NCBI RefSeq assembly: GCF_051020975.1
Contig: NW_027478160.1
Coordinates: 10,934,001 to 10,998,000 of the forward strand
Reading direction: 5' to 3'
Length of the DNA stretch: 64,000 bases
DNA from: Osmia lignaria lignaria
Lineage: Eukaryota; Arthropoda; Insecta; Hymenoptera; Megachilidae
Shown: positions 48,601 to 61,745 of the stretch, one piece after another
Layout: every line of letters begins with the position of its first letter
How positions within the stretch are numbered: the stretch's first letter is position 1
Made by a program: the position numbers and the translations under genes
The notes under the pieces: generated by a model
The model's database searches: none
What the model was told of the DNA's origin: nothing
The model's input: the letters and a program-made list of their open reading frames with translations, nothing else

Positions 48601-49511
48601 ACCAACATAATAGAGATACAGAAACACCGTGGCCCCTTTCTTTCAGATAACTATGCACTATTGCGAGCTGTAAATGCCACTTCCAGCTTAGCTGTGCAGA
48701 AGAAGAACAACAAGAAGAAGAAATATCTCGAAATATGTCCGTCAGGCCCCTTCCCTTGAGATAAATCGGCAAGTATCTCGGAAACGAAGCGAGCTATGGC
48801 AAAATGTTAAGAGACCTTTTTTGTAGACAATTATGTTTCCTACTTTTTATCTTCTATGCTATTTTTTGATCAGATGCGTAGTTCTCGAGATATATCAAGA
48901 TATTTAAAAGTTCCGAAGCCGCACCAACATAATAGAGATACAGAAACACCGTGGCCCCTGTCTTTGAGATAACTCTGCACTATTGCGAGCTGTAAATGCC
49001 ACTTCCAGCTTAGCTGTGCAGAAGAAGAACAACAAGAAGAAGAAATATCTCGAAATATGTCCGTCAGGCCCCTTCCCTTGAGATATATCTGCAAATATCT
49101 CGGAAACAAAGCGAGCTACTGCAAAATGATAAGAGACCTTTTTTGTAGAGAATTATGTTTCCTACAATTTATGTTCTATGATATTTTTTGATCAGAAGCG
49201 TAGTTTTCGAGATATATCGAGATATTTCAAAGTTCCGAAGCCGCACCAACATAATAGAGATACAGAAACACCGTGGCCCCTTTCTTTCAGATAACTATGC
49301 ACTATTGCGAGCTGCAAATGCCACTTCCAGCTTAGCTGTGCAGAAGAAGAACAACAAGAAGAAGAAATATCTCGAAATATGTCCGTCAGGCCCCTTACCT
49401 TGAGATAAATCTGCAAATATCTCGGAAACGAAGCGAGCTATGGCAAAATGTTAAGAGACCTTTTTTGTAGAGAATTATGTTTCCTACAATTTATGTTCTA
49501 TGATATTTTTT
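45650..49511. repeat. 13-monomer HOR copy 2, twelve monomers retained (M142-M153)
   Basis: I count about nine substitutions against copy 1 by eye, for example GATGAAG at 47749, GCGACC near 47825, AGATATTGAAAAG near 47936 and AAAATGATAAG near 49125. The nested trimers and both 1-bp deletions are conserved. From the tail of M153 (ATGTTCTATG for ACGTTCTCTG) the copy ends, and M154 begins 9-monomer type material. Confidence 0.9.
46616..48545. repeat. Nested 965-bp trimers in 13-monomer copy 2 (M145-M147, M148-M150)
   Basis: This is the image of 42432-44361 in the outer duplication, with unit spacing of 965 bp and the same deletion monomers. Since the outer copies share it, the trimer duplication came first. 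Shared odd features such as AAGAAACC and TCTTGTATG confirm descent. Confidence 0.88.
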
Positions 49512-51121
49512 GATCAGAAGCGTAGTTTTCGAGATATATCGAGATATTTAAAAGTTCCGAAGCCGCACCAACATAATAGAGATACAGAAACACCGTGGCC
49601 CCTTTCTTCGGGATAACTCTGCACTATTGCGAGCTGTAAATGCCACTTCCAGCTTAGCTGTGCAGAAGAAGAACAACAAGAAGAAGAAATATCTCGAAAT
49701 ATGTCCGTCAGGACCCTTCCCTTGAGATAAATCTGCAAATATCTCGGAAACAAAGCGAGCTATTGCAAAACGTTAAGAGACCTTTTTTGTAGAGAATTAA
49801 GTTTCCTACCTTTTATGTTCTATGATATTTTTTGATCAGATGCGTAGTTCTCGAGATATATCAAGATATTTAAAAGTTCCGAAGCTGCACCAACATAATA
49901 GAGGTGCAGAAACACCGTGGCCTCTTTCTTTGAGATAACTCTGCACTATTGCGAGCTGCAAATGCCACTTCCAGCTTAGCTGTGCAGAAGAGGAACAACA
50001 AGAAGAAGAAATATCTCGGAATATGTCCGTCAGGCCCCTTCCCTTGAGATATATCTGCAAATATCTCGGAAACGATGCCAGCTATGGGAAAATGTTAAGA
50101 GAGCTTTTTTGTAGAGAATTAAGTTTCCTACTTTTTATCTTCTATGCTATTTTTTGATCAGATGCGTAGTTCTCGAGATATATCAAGATATTTAAAAGTT
50201 CCGAAGCCGCACCAACATAATAGAGATACAGAAACACCGTGGCCCCTTTCTTTGAGATAACTCTGCACTATTGCGAGCTGTAAATGCCACTTCCAGCTTA
50301 GCTGTGCAGAAGAAGAACAACAAGAAGAAGAAATATCTCGAAATATGTCCGTCAGGCCCCTTCCGTTGAGATAAATCGGCAAGTATCTCGGAAACGAAGC
50401 GAGCTATGGCAAAATGTTAAGAGACCTTTTTTGTAGACAATTATGTTTCCTACTTTTTATCTTCTATGCTATTTTTTGATCAGATGCGTAGTTCTCGAGA
50501 TATATCAAGATATTTAAAAGTTCCGAAGCCGCACCAACATAATAGAGATACAGAAACACCGTGGCCCCTGTCTTTGAGATAACTCTGCACTATTGCGAGC
50601 TGTAAATGCCACTTCCAGCTTAGCTGTGCAGAAGAAGAACAACAAGAAGAAGAAATATCTCGAAATATGTCCGTCAGGCCCCTTCCCTTGAGATAAATCG
50701 GCAAGTATCTCGGAAACGAAGCGAGCTATGGCAAAATGTTAAGAGACCTTTTTTGTAGACAATTATGTTTCCTACAATTTATGTTCTATGATATTTTTTG
50801 ATCAGATGCGTAGTTCTCGAGATATATCAAGATATTTAAAAGTTCCGAAGCCGCACCAACATAATAGAGATACAGAAACACCGTGGCCCCTCTCTTTGAG
50901 ATAACTCTGCACTATTGCGAGCTGGAAATGCCACGTCCAGTTTAGCTGTGCAGAAGAAGAACAACAAGAAGAAGAAATATCTCGAAATATGTCCGTCAGG
51001 CCCCTTCCCTTGAGATAAATCTGCAAATATCTCGGAAACGAAGCGAGCTATGGCAAAATGTTAAGAGACCTTTTTTGTAGAGAATTATGTTTCCTACTTT
51101 TTATGTTCTATGATATTTTTT
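49512..51121. repeat. Fourth copy of 9-monomer HOR material (M154-M158)
   Basis: M155 (GAGGTGCAG, GAGATATATC, GATGCCAGC) matches M90, M99 and M112. M156 and M157 carry ATCGGCAAG; M157 also has CCCCTGTCTTTG as in M113, M139 and M152. M158 has CCACGTCCAGTTTAG as in M92, M101 and M114. M154 is a mosaic with TTCTTCGGGATAAC and CAGGACCC. The distance from M112 to M155 is 13842 bp (43 units minus four bases). Confidence 0.8.
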
Positions 51122-53051
51122 GATCAGACGCGTAGTTCTCGAGATATATCAAGATATTTAAAAGTTCCGAAGCCGCACCAACATAATAGAGATACAGAAA
51201 CACCGTGGCCCCTCTCTTTGAGATAACTCTGCACTATTGCGAGCTGGAAATGCCACTTCCAGTTTAGCTGTGCAGAAGAAGAACAACAAGAAGAAGAAAT
51301 ATCTCGAAATATGTCCGTTAGGCCCCTTCCCTTGAGATAAATCTGCAAATATCTCGGAAAGGAAGCGAGCTATGGCAAAATGTTAACAGACTTTTTTGTA
51401 GAGAATTAAGTTTCCTACTTTTTATGTTCTATGATATTTTTTGATCAGACGCGTAGTTCTCGAGATATATCAAGATATTTAAAAGTTCCGAAGCCGCACC
51501 AACATAATAGAGATACAGAAACACCGTGGCCCCTTTCTTTGAGATAACTCTGCACTATTGCGAGCTGCAAATGCCACTTCCAGCTTAGCTGTGCAGAAGA
51601 AGAACAACAAGAAGAAGAAATATCTCGAAATATGTCCGTCAGGCCCCTTCCCTTGAGATAAATCTGCAAATATCTCGGAAACGAAGAGAGCTATGGCAAA
51701 ATGATAAGAGACCTTTTTTGTAGAGAAATAAGTTGCCTACTTTTTATGTTCTATGATATTTTTTGATCAGATGCGTAGTTCTCGAGATATATCAAGATAT
51801 TTAAAAGTTCCGAAGCCGCACCAACATAATAGAGATACAGAAACACCGTGGCCCCTTTCTTTGAGATAACTCTGCACTATTGCGAGCTGCAAATGCCACT
51901 TCCAGCTTAGCTGTGCAGAGGAAGAACAACAAGAAGAAGAAATATCTCGAAATATGTCCGTCAGGCCAGTTCCTTTGAGCTGAATCTGCAAATATCTCGG
52001 AAACGAAGCGAGCTATGGCAAAATGTTAAGAGACGTTTTTTGTAGAGAATTATGTTTCCTACAATTTATGTTCTATGATATTTTTTGATCAGAAGCGTAG
52101 TTTTCGCGATATATCGAGATATTTAAAAGTTCCGAAGCCGCACCAACATAATAGAGATACAGAAACACCGTGGCCCCTTTCTTTGAGATAACTCTGCACT
52201 ATTGCGAGCTGGAAATGCCACTTCCAGTTTAGCTGTGCAGAAGAAGAACAACAAGAAGAAGAAATATCTCGAAATATGTCCGTTAGGCCCCTTCCCTTGA
52301 GATAAATCTGCAAATATCTCGGAAAGGAAGCGAGCTATGGCAAAATGTTAACAGACTTTTTTGTAGAGAATTAAGTTTCCTACTTTTTATGTTCTATGAT
52401 ATTTTTTGATCAGACGCGTAGTTCTCGAGATATATCAAGATATTTAAAAGTTCCGAAGCCGCACCAACATAATAGAGATATAGAAACACCGTGGCCCCTT
52501 TCTTTGAGATAACTCTGCACTATTGCGAGCTGCAAATGCCACTTCCAGCTTAGCTGTGCAGAAGAAGAACAACAAGAAGAAGAAATATCTCGAAATATGT
52601 CCGTCAGGCCCCTTCCCTTGAGATAAATCTGCAAATATCTCGGAAACGAAGAGAGCTATGGCAAAATGATAAGAGACCTTTTTTGTAGAGAAATAAGTTG
52701 CCTACTTTTTATGTTCTATGATATTTTTTGATCAGATGCGTAGTTCTCGAGATATATCAAGATATTTAAAAGTTCCGAAGCCGCACCAACATAATAGAGA
52801 TACAGAAACACCGTGGCCCCTTTCTTTGAGATAACTCTGCACTATTGCGAGCTGCAAATGCCACTTCCAGCTTAGCTGTGCAGAGGAAGAACAACAAGAA
52901 GAAGAAATATCTCGAAATATGTCCGTCAGGCCAGTTCCTTTGAGCTGAATCTGCAAATATCTCGGAAACGAAGCGAGCTATGGCAAAATGTTAAGAGACG
53001 TTTTTTGTAGAGAATTATGTTTCCTACAATTTATGTTCTATGATATTTTTT
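51122..53051. repeat. 965-bp trimers with a shared 1-bp deletion (M159-M161, M162-M164)
   Basis: M159 and M162 share CCGTTAGG, GGAAAGGAAG and GTTAACAGACTTTTTTG, one base short. M160 and M163 are class R (GATCAGACGCG head, GAAGAGAGC and AATGATAAG tail, AAGTTGCC). M161 and M164 are class P (GCAGAGGAAG, GGCCAGTTCC, GAGCTGAATC). The head of M162 is B type (GAAGCG, TTTTCGCGATATATCGAG) while that of M159 is GACGCG, so the repeat boundary lies inside this monomer. Confidence 0.88.
51390..51392. other. 1-bp deletion class 3 (GACCTTTTTT shortened)
   Basis: GTTAACAGACTTTTTTG here and at about 52348-52362 is one base short of the consensus. Both monomers (M159, M162) also share CCGTTAGG and GGAAAGG, so one event was copied with the 965-bp trimer. 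Confidence 0.9.
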
Positions 53052-54017
53052 GATCAGAAGCGTAGTTTTCGAGATATATCGAGATATTTAAAAGTTCCGA
53101 AGCCGCACCAACATAATAGAGATACAGAAACACCGTGGCCCCTTTCTTTGAGATAACTCTGCACTAGTGCGAGCCGCAAATGCCACTTCCAGCTTAGCTG
53201 TGCAGAAGAAGAACAACAAGAAGAAGAAATATCTCGAAATATGTCCGTCAGGCCCCTTCCCTTGAGATAAATCTGCAAATATCTCGGAAACGAAGCGAGC
53301 TATTGCAAAATGTTAAGAGACCTTTTTTATACAGAATTGAGTTTCCTACTTTTTATGTTCTATGATATTTTTTGATCAGACGCGTAGTTCTCGAGATATA
53401 TCAAGATATTTAAAAGTTCCGAAGCCGTACCAACATAATAGAGATACAGAAACACCGTGGCCCCTTTCTTTGAGATAACTCTGCACTATTGCGAGCTGCA
53501 AATGCCACTTCCAGCTTAGCTGTGCAGAAGAAGAACAACAAGAAGAAGAAATATCTCGAAATATGTCCGTCAGGCCCCTTCCCTTGAGATAAATCTGCAA
53601 ATATCTCGGAAACGAAGAGAGCTATGGCAAAATGATAAGAGACCTTTTTTGTAGAGAATTAAGTTGCCTACTTTTTATGTTCTATGATATTTTTTGATCA
53701 GATGCGTAGTTTTCGAGATATATCGAGATATTTAAAAGTTCCGAAGCCGCACCAACATAATAGAGATACAGAAACACCGTGGCCCCTTTCTTTGAGATAA
53801 CTCTGCACTATTGCGAGCTGCAAATGCCACTTCCAGCTTAGCTGTGCAGAAGAAGAACAACAAGAAGAAGAAACATCTCGAAATATGTCCGTCAGGCCCC
53901 TTCCCTTGAGATAAATCTGCAAATATCTCGGAAACGAAGCGAGCTATTGCAAAATGTTAAGAGACCTTTTTTGTAGAGAATTGAGTTTCCTACTTTTTAT
54001 GTTCTATGATATTTTTT
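53052..54017. repeat. Q, R and hybrid monomer (M165-M167)
   Basis: M165 is class Q (GAAGCG and CGAG head, CACTAGTGCGAGCCGC, tail ATTGCAAAATG with AATTGAG). M166 is R. With M164 this gives the order P-Q-R in register. M167 has a P-type first 8 bases, a B-type head (TTTTCGAG, CGAG), an R-like middle with AAACATCTCG and a Q tail, so it is a mosaic of at least three classes. Confidence 0.8.
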
Positions 54018-56593
54018 GATCAGACGCGTAGTTCTCGTGATATATCAAGATATTTAAAAGTTCCGAAGCCGCACCAACATAATAGAGATACAGAAACACC
54101 GTGGCCCCTTTCTTTGAGATAACTCTGCACTATTGCGAGCTGCAAATGCCACTTCCAGCTTAGCTGTGCAGAGGAAGAACAACAAGAAGAAGAAATATCT
54201 CGAAATATGTCCGTCAGGCCAGTTCCTTTGAGCTGAATCTGCAAATATCTCGGAAACGAAGCGAGCTATGGCAAAATGTTAAGAGACGTTTTTTGTAGAG
54301 AATTATGTTTCCTACAATTTATGTTCTATGATATTTTTTGATCAGAAGCGTAGTTTTCGAGATATATCGAGATATTTAAAAGTTCCGAAGCCGCACCAAC
54401 ATAATAGAGATACAGAAACACCGTGGCCCCTTTCTTTGAGATAACTCTGCACTAGTGCGAGCCGCAAATGCCACTTCCAGCTTAGCTGTGCAGAAGAAGA
54501 ACAACAAGAAGAAGAAATATCTCGAAATATGTCCGTCAGGCCCCTTCCCTTGAGATAAATCTGCAAATAGCTCGGAAACGAAGCGAGCTATTGCAAAATG
54601 TTAAGAGACCTTTTTTGTAGAGAATTGAGTTTCCTACTTTTTATGTTCTATGATATTTTTTGATCAGACGCGTAGTTCTCGTGATATATCAAGATATTTA
54701 AAAGTTCCGAAGCCGCACCAACATAATAGAGATACAGAAACACCGTGGCCCCTTTCTTTGAGATAACTCTGCACTATTGCGAGCTGCAAATGCCACTTCC
54801 AGCTTAGCTGTGCAGAGGAAGAACAACAAGAAGAAGAAATATCTCGAAATATGTCCGTCAGGCCAGTTCCTTTGAGCTGAATCTGCAAATATCTCGGAAA
54901 CGAAGCGAGCTATGGCAAAATCTTAAGAGACGTTTTTTGTAGAGAATTATGTTTCCTACAATTTATGTTCTATGATATTTTTTGATCAGAAGCGTAGTTT
55001 TCGAGATATATCGAGATATTTAAAAGTTCCGGAGCCGCACCAACATAATAGAGATACAGAAACACCGTGGCCCCTTTCTTTGAGATAACTCTGCACTAGT
55101 GCGAGCCGCAAATGCCACTTCCAGCTTAGCTGTGCAGAAGAAGAACAACAAGAAGAAGAAATATCTCGAAATATGTCCGTCAGGCCCCTTCCCTTGAGAT
55201 AAATCTGCAAATATCTCGGAAACGAAGCGAGCTATTGCAAAATGTTAAGAGACCTTTTTTGTACAGAATTGAGTTGCCTACTTTTTATGTTCTATGATAT
55301 TTTTTGATCAGACGCGTAGTTCTCGAGATATATCAAGATATTTAAAAGTTCCGAAGCCGCACCAACATAATAGAGATACAGAAACACCGTGGCCCCTTTC
55401 TTTGAGATAACTCTGCACTATTGCGAGCTGCAAATGCCACTTCCAGCTTAGCTGTGCAGAGGAAGAACAACAAGAAGAAGAAATATCTCGAAATATGTCC
55501 GTCAGGCCAGTTCCTTTGAGCTGAATCTGCAAATATCTCGGAAACGAAGCGAGCTATGGCAAAATCTTAAGAGACGTTTTTTGTAGAGAATTATGTTTCC
55601 TACAATTTATGTTCTATGATATTTTTTGATCAGAAGCGTAGTTTTCGAGATATATCGAGATATTTAAAAGTTCCGAAGCCGCACCAACATAATAGAGATA
55701 CAGAAACACCGTGGCCCCTTTCTTTGAGATAACTCTGCACTAGTGCGAGCCGCAAATGCCACATCCAGCTTAGCTGTGCAGAAGAAGAACAACAAGAAGA
55801 AGAAATATCTCGAAATATGTCCGTCAGGCCCCTTCCCTTGAGATAAATCTGCAAATATCTCGGAAACGAAGCGAGCTATTGCAAAATGTTAAGAGACCTT
55901 TTTTGTAGAGAATTGAGTTTCCTACTTTTTATGTTCTATGATATTTTTTGATCAGACGCGTAGTTCTCGAGATATATCAAGATATTTAAAAGTTCCGAAG
56001 CCGCACCAACATAATAGAGATACAGAAACACCGTGGCCCCTTTCTTTGAGATAACTCTGCACTATTGCGAGCTGCAAATGCCACTTCCAGCTTAGCTGTG
56101 CAGAGGAAGGACAACAAGAAGAAGAAATATCTCGAAATATGTCCGTCAGGCCAGTTCCTTTGAGCTGAATCTGCAAATATCTCGGAAACGAAGCGAGCTA
56201 TGGCAAAATCTTAAGAGACGTTTTTTGTAGAGAATTATGTTTCCTACAATTTATGTTCTATGATATTTTTTGATCAGAAGCGTAGTTTTCGAGATATATC
56301 GAGATATTTAAAAGTTCCGAAGCCGCACCAACATAATAGAGATACAGAAACACCGTGGCCCCTTTCTTTGAGATAACTCTGCACTAGAGCGAGCCGCAAA
56401 TGCCACTTCCAGCTTAGCTGTGCAGAAGAAGAACAACAAGAAGAAGAAATATCTCGAAATATGTCCGTCAGGCCCCTTCCCTTGAGATAAATCTGCAAAT
56501 ATCTCGGAAACGAAGCGAGCTACGGCAAAATGTTAAGAGACCTTTTTTGTAGACAATTAGGATTCCTACTTTTTATGTTCTATGATATTTTTT
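54018..56593. repeat. Four 644-bp dimers P'-Q (M168-M175)
   Basis: The dimers start at 54018, 54662, 55306 and 55950. The first monomer of each, P', has the head of class R (GATCAGACGCG) and the body of class P (GCAGAGGAAG, GGCCAGTTCC, GAGCTGAATC). The second is class Q (CACTAGTGC or CACTAGAGC, GAGCCGC). The first two dimers share CTCGTGATATATC; M171 has CCGGAGCCGC; M170, M172 and M174 share AATCTTAAG. M175 ends with a different tail (CTACGG, AATTAGGATTCC). Confidence 0.9.
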
Positions 56594-58847
56594 GATCAGA
56601 CGCGTAGTTCTCGAGATATATCAAGATATTTAAAAGTTCCGAAGCCGCACCAACATAATAGAGATACAGAAACACCGTGGCCCCTTTCTTTGAGATAACT
56701 CTGCACTATTGCGAGCTGCAAATGCCACTTCCAGCTTAGCTGTGCAGAAGAAGAACAACAAGCAGAAGAAATATCTCGAAATATGTCCGTCAGGCCCCTT
56801 CCCTTGAGATAAATCTGCAAATATCTCGGAAACGAAGAGAGCTATGGCAAAATGATAAGAGACCTTCTTTGTAGAGAATTAAGTTGCCTACTTTTTATGT
56901 TCTATGATATTTTTTGATCAGATGCGTAGTTCTCGAGATATATCAAGATATTTAAAAGTTCCGAAGCCGCACCAACATAATAGAGATACAGAAACACCGT
57001 GGCCCCTTTCTTTGAGATAACTCTGCACTATTGCGAGCTGCAAATGCCACTTCCAGCTTAGCTGTGCAGAGGAAGAACAACAAGAAGAAGAAATATCTCG
57101 AAATATGTCCGTCAGGCCAGTTCCTTTGAGCTGAATCTGCAAATATCTCGGAAACGAAGCGAGCTATGGCAAAATGTTAAGAGACGTTTTTTGTAGAGAA
57201 TTATGTTTCCTACAATTTATGTTCTATGATATTTTTTGATCAGAAGCGTAGTTTTCGAGATATATCGAGATATTTAAAAGTTCCGAAGCCGCACCAACAT
57301 AATAGAGATACAGAAACACCGTGGCCCCTTTCTTTGAGATAACTCTGCACTATTGCGAGCTGCAAATGCCACTTCCAGCTTAGCTGTGCAGAGGAAGAAC
57401 AACAAGAAGAAGAAATATCTCGAAATATGTCCGTCAGGCCAGTTCCTTTGAGCTGAATCTGCAAATATCTCGGAAACGAAGCGAGCTATGGCAAAATCTT
57501 AAGAGACGTTTTTTGTAGAGAATTATGTTTCCTACAATTTATGTTCTATGATATTTTTTGATCAGAAGCGTAGTTTTCGAGATATATCGAGATATTTAAA
57601 AGTTCCGAAGCCGCACCAACATAATAGAGATACAGAAACACCGTGGCCCCTTTCTTTGAGATAACTCTGCACTAGTGCGAGCCGCAAATGCCACTTCCAG
57701 CTTAGCTGTGCAGAAGAAGAACAACAAGAAGAAGAAATATCTCGAAATATGTCCGTCAGGCCCCTTCCCTTGAGATAAATCTGCAAATATCTCGGAAACG
57801 AAGCGAGCTACGGCAAAATCTTAAGAGACCTTTTTTGTAGAAAATTAGGATTCCTACTTTTTATGTTCTATGATATTTTTTGATCAGACGCGTAGTTCTC
57901 GAGATATATCAAGATATTTAAAAGTTCCGAAGCCGCACCAACATAATAGAGATACAGAAACACCGTGGCCCCTTTCTTTGAGATAACTCTGCACTATTGC
58001 GAGCTGCAAATGCCACTTCCAGCTTAGCTGTGCAGAGGAAGAACAACAAGAAGAAGAAATATCTCGAAATATGTCCGTCAGGCCAGTTCCTTTGAGCTGA
58101 ATCTGCAAATATCTCGGAAACGAAGCGAGCTATGGCAAAATGTTAAGAGACGTTTTTTGTAGAGAATTATGTTTCCTACAATTTATGTTCTATGATATTT
58201 TTTGATCAGAAGCGTAGTTTTCGAGATATATCGAGATATTTAAAAGTTCCGAAGCCGCACCAACATAATAGAGATACAGAAACACCGTGGCCCCTTTCTT
58301 TGAGATAACTCTGCACTAGTGCGAGCCGCAAATGCCACTTCCAGCTTAGCTGTGCAGAAGAAGAACAACAAGAAGAAGAAATATCTCGAAATATGTCCGT
58401 CAGGCCCCTTCCCTTGAGATAAATCTGCAAATATCTCGGAAACGAAGCGAGCTATTGCAAAATGTTAAGAGACCTTTTTTGTACAGAATTGAGTTTCCTA
58501 CTTTTTATGTTCTATGATATTTTTTGATCAGACGCGTAGTTCTCGAGATATATCAAGATATTTAAAAGTTCCGAAGCCGCACCAACATAATAGAGATACA
58601 GAAACACCGTGGCCCATTTCTTTCAGATAACTCTGCACTATTGCGAGCTGCAAATGCCACTTCCAGCTTAGCTGTGCAGAAGAAGAACAACAAGAAGAAG
58701 AAATATCTCGAAATATGTCCGTCAGGCCCCTTCCCTTGAGATAAATCTGCAAATATCTCGGAAACGAAGAGAGCTATGGCAAAATGATAAGAGACCTTTT
58801 TTGTAGAGAATTAAGTTGCCTACTTTTTATGTTCTATGATATTTTTT
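56594..58847. repeat. Irregular run R-P-(Q/P)-Q-P'-Q-R (M176-M182)
   Basis: M176 and M182 are R, M177 is P, M179 and M181 are Q and M180 is P'. M178 (57238) has the B-type head of Q and the body of P (GAGGAAG, GGCCAGTTCC), so it is a Q/P hybrid. M176 carries a unique CAAGCAGAAG; M182 has CCCATTTCTTTCAG. The class sequence follows the R-P-Q cycle with local losses and repeats. Confidence 0.82.
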
Positions 58848-60135
58848 GATCAGATGCGTAGTTCTCGAGATATATCAAGATATTTAAAAGTTCCGAAGCC
58901 GCACCAATATAATAGAGATACAGAAACACCGTGGCCCCTTTCTTTGAGATAACTCTGCACTATTGCGAGCTGCAAATGCCACTTCCAGCTTAGCTGTGCA
59001 GAGGAAGAACAACAAGAAGAAGAAATATCTCGAAATATGTCCGTCAGGCCAGTTCCTTTGAGCTGAATCTGCCAATATCTCGGAAACGAAGCGAGCTATG
59101 GCAAAATCTTAAGAGACGTTTTTTGTAGAGAATTATGTTTCCTACAATTTATGTTCTATGATATTTTTTGATCAGAAGCGTAGTTTTCGAGATATATCGA
59201 GATATTTAAAAGTTCCGGAGCCGCACCAACATAATAGAGATACAGAAACACCGTGGCCCCTTTCTTTGAGATAACTCTGCACTAGTGCCAGCCGCAAATG
59301 CCACTTCCAGCTTAGCTGTGCAGAAGAAGAACAACAAGAAGAAGAAATATCTCGAAATATGTCCGTCAGGCCCCTTCCCTTGAGATAAATCTGCAAATAT
59401 CTCGGAAACGAAGAGAGCTATGGCAAAATGATAAGAGACCTTTTTTGTAGAGAAATAAGTTGCCTACTTTTTATGTTCTATGATATTTTTTGATCAGATG
59501 CGTAGTTCTCGAGATATATCAAGATATTTAAAAGTTCCGAAGCCGCACCAACATAATAGAGATACAGAAACACCGTGGCCCCTTTCTTTGAGATAACTCT
59601 GCACTATTGCGAGCTGCAAATGCCACTTCCAGCTTAGCTGTGCAGAGGAAGAACAACAAGAAGAAGAAATATCTCGAAATATGTCCGTCAGGCCAGTTCC
59701 TTTGAGCTGAATCTGCCAATATCTCGGAAACGAAGCGAGCTATGGCAAAATCTTAAGAGACGTTTTTTGTAGAGAATTATGTTTCCTACAATTTATGTTC
59801 TATGATATTTTTTGATCAGAAGCGTAGTTTTCGAGATATATCGAGATATTTAAAAGTTCCGAAGCCGCACCAACATAATAGAGATACAGAAACACCGTGG
59901 CCCCTTTCTTTGAGATAACTCTGCACTAGTGCGAGCCGCAAATGTCACTTCCAGCTTAGCTGTGCAGAAGAAGAACAACAAGAAGAAGAAATATCTCGAA
60001 ATATGTCCGTCAGGCCCCTTCCCTTGAGATAAATCTGCAAATATCTCGGAAACGAAGCGAGCTATTGCAAAATGTTAAGAGACCTTTTTTGTAGAGAATT
60101 GAGTTTCCTACTTTTTATGTTCTATGATATTTTTT
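58848..60135. repeat. Dimers P-Q' and P-Q (M183-M186)
   Basis: M183 and M185 are P with CTGCCAATATC, which removes the TTG used as start of the minus-strand frame. M184 is Q with CCGGAGCCGC and a tail of class R (GAAGAGAGC, AATGATAAG, GAAATAAGTTGCC); it passes straight into P at 59492. M186 is Q with AATGTCACTTCC and its ordinary tail. The missing R after M184 is explained by a Q/R fusion, a different solution from the P' fusion at 54-56 kb. Confidence 0.82.
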
Positions 60136-61745
60136 GATCAGATGCGTAGTTCTCGAGATATATCAGGATATTTAAAAGTTAAGAAGCCGCACCAACATAA
60201 TAGAGATACAGAAACACCGTGGCCCCTCTCTTTGACATAACTCTGCACTATTGCGAGCTGGAAATGCCACTTCCAGTTTAGCTGTGCAGAAGAAGAACAA
60301 CAAGAAGAAGAAATATCTCGAAATATGTCCGTCAGGCCCCTTCCCTTGAGATAAATCTGCAAATATCTCGGAAACGAAGAGAGCTATGGCAAAATGATAA
60401 GAGACCTTTTTTGTAGAGAATTAAGTTGCCTACTTTTTATGTTCTATGATATTTTTTGATCAGATGCGTAGTTCTCGAGATATATCAAGATATTTAAAAG
60501 TTCCGAAGCCGCACCAACATAATAGAGATACAGAAACACCGTGGCCCCTCTCTTTGAGATAACTCTGCACTATTGCGAGCTGCAAATGCCACTTCCAGCT
60601 TAGCTGTGCAGAGGAAGAACAACAAGAAGAAGAAATATCTCGAAATATGTCCGTCAGGCCAGTTCCTTTGAGCTGAATCTGCAAATATCTCGGAAACGAA
60701 GCGAGCTATGGCAAAATGTTGAGAGACATTTTTTGTAGAGAATTATGTTTCCTACAATTTATGTTCTATGATATTTTTTGATCAGAAGCGTAGTTTTCGA
60801 GATATATCGAGATATTTAAAAGTTCCGAAGCCGCACCAACATAATAGAGATACAGAAACACCGTGGCCCCTTTCTTTGAGATAACTCTGCACTAGTGCGA
60901 GCCGCAAATGCCACTTCCAGCTTAGCTGTGCAGAAGAAGAACAACAAGAAGAAGAAATATCTCGAAATATGTCCGTCAGGCCCCTTCCCTTGAGATAAAT
61001 CTGCAAATATCTCGGAAACGAAGAGAGCTATGGCAAAATGATAAGAGACCTTTTTTGTAGAGAATTAAGTTGCCTACTTTTTATGTTCTATGATATTTTT
61101 TGATCAGATGCGTAGTTCTCGAGATATATCAAGATATTTAAAAGTTCCGAAGCCGCACCAACATAATAGAGATTCAGAAACACCGTGGCCCCTTTCTTTG
61201 AGATAACTCTGCACTATTGCGAGCTGCAAATGCCACTTCCAGCTTAGCTGTGCAGAGGAAGAACAACAAGAAGAAGAAATATCTCGAAATATGTCCGTCA
61301 GGCCAGTTCCTTTGAGCTGAATCTGCAAATATCTCGGAAACGAAGCGAGCTATGGCAAAATGTTGAGAGACATTTTTTGTAGAGAATTATGTTTCCTACA
61401 ATTTATGTTCTATGATATTTTTTGATCAGAAGCGTAGTTTTCGAGATATATCGAGATATTTAAAAGTTCCGAAGCCGCACCAACATAATAGAGATACAGA
61501 AACACCGTGGCCCCTTTCTTTGAGATAACTCTGCACTAGTGCGAGCCGCAAATGCCACTTCCAGCTTAGCTGTGCAGAAGAAGAACAACAAGAAGAAGAA
61601 ATATCTCGAAATATGTCCGTTAGGCCCATTCCCTTGAGATAAATCTGCAAATATCTCGGAAACGAAGCGAGCTATGGCAAAATGTTGAGAGACATTTTTT
61701 GTAGAGAATTATGTTTCCTACAATTTATGTTCTATGATATTTTTT
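60136..61745. repeat. Hybrid monomer M187 and dimers P-Q', P-Q (M187-M191)
   Basis: M187 has a unique AAAAGTTAAGAAGCC, a GCTGGAAATG body as in M115 or M159, and an R tail. M188 and M190 are P, ending in GTTGAGAGACATTTTTTG. M189 is Q with the R tail. M191 is Q with the P tail (GTTGAGAGACATT), so it is another hybrid, and leads to M192. Confidence 0.8.
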
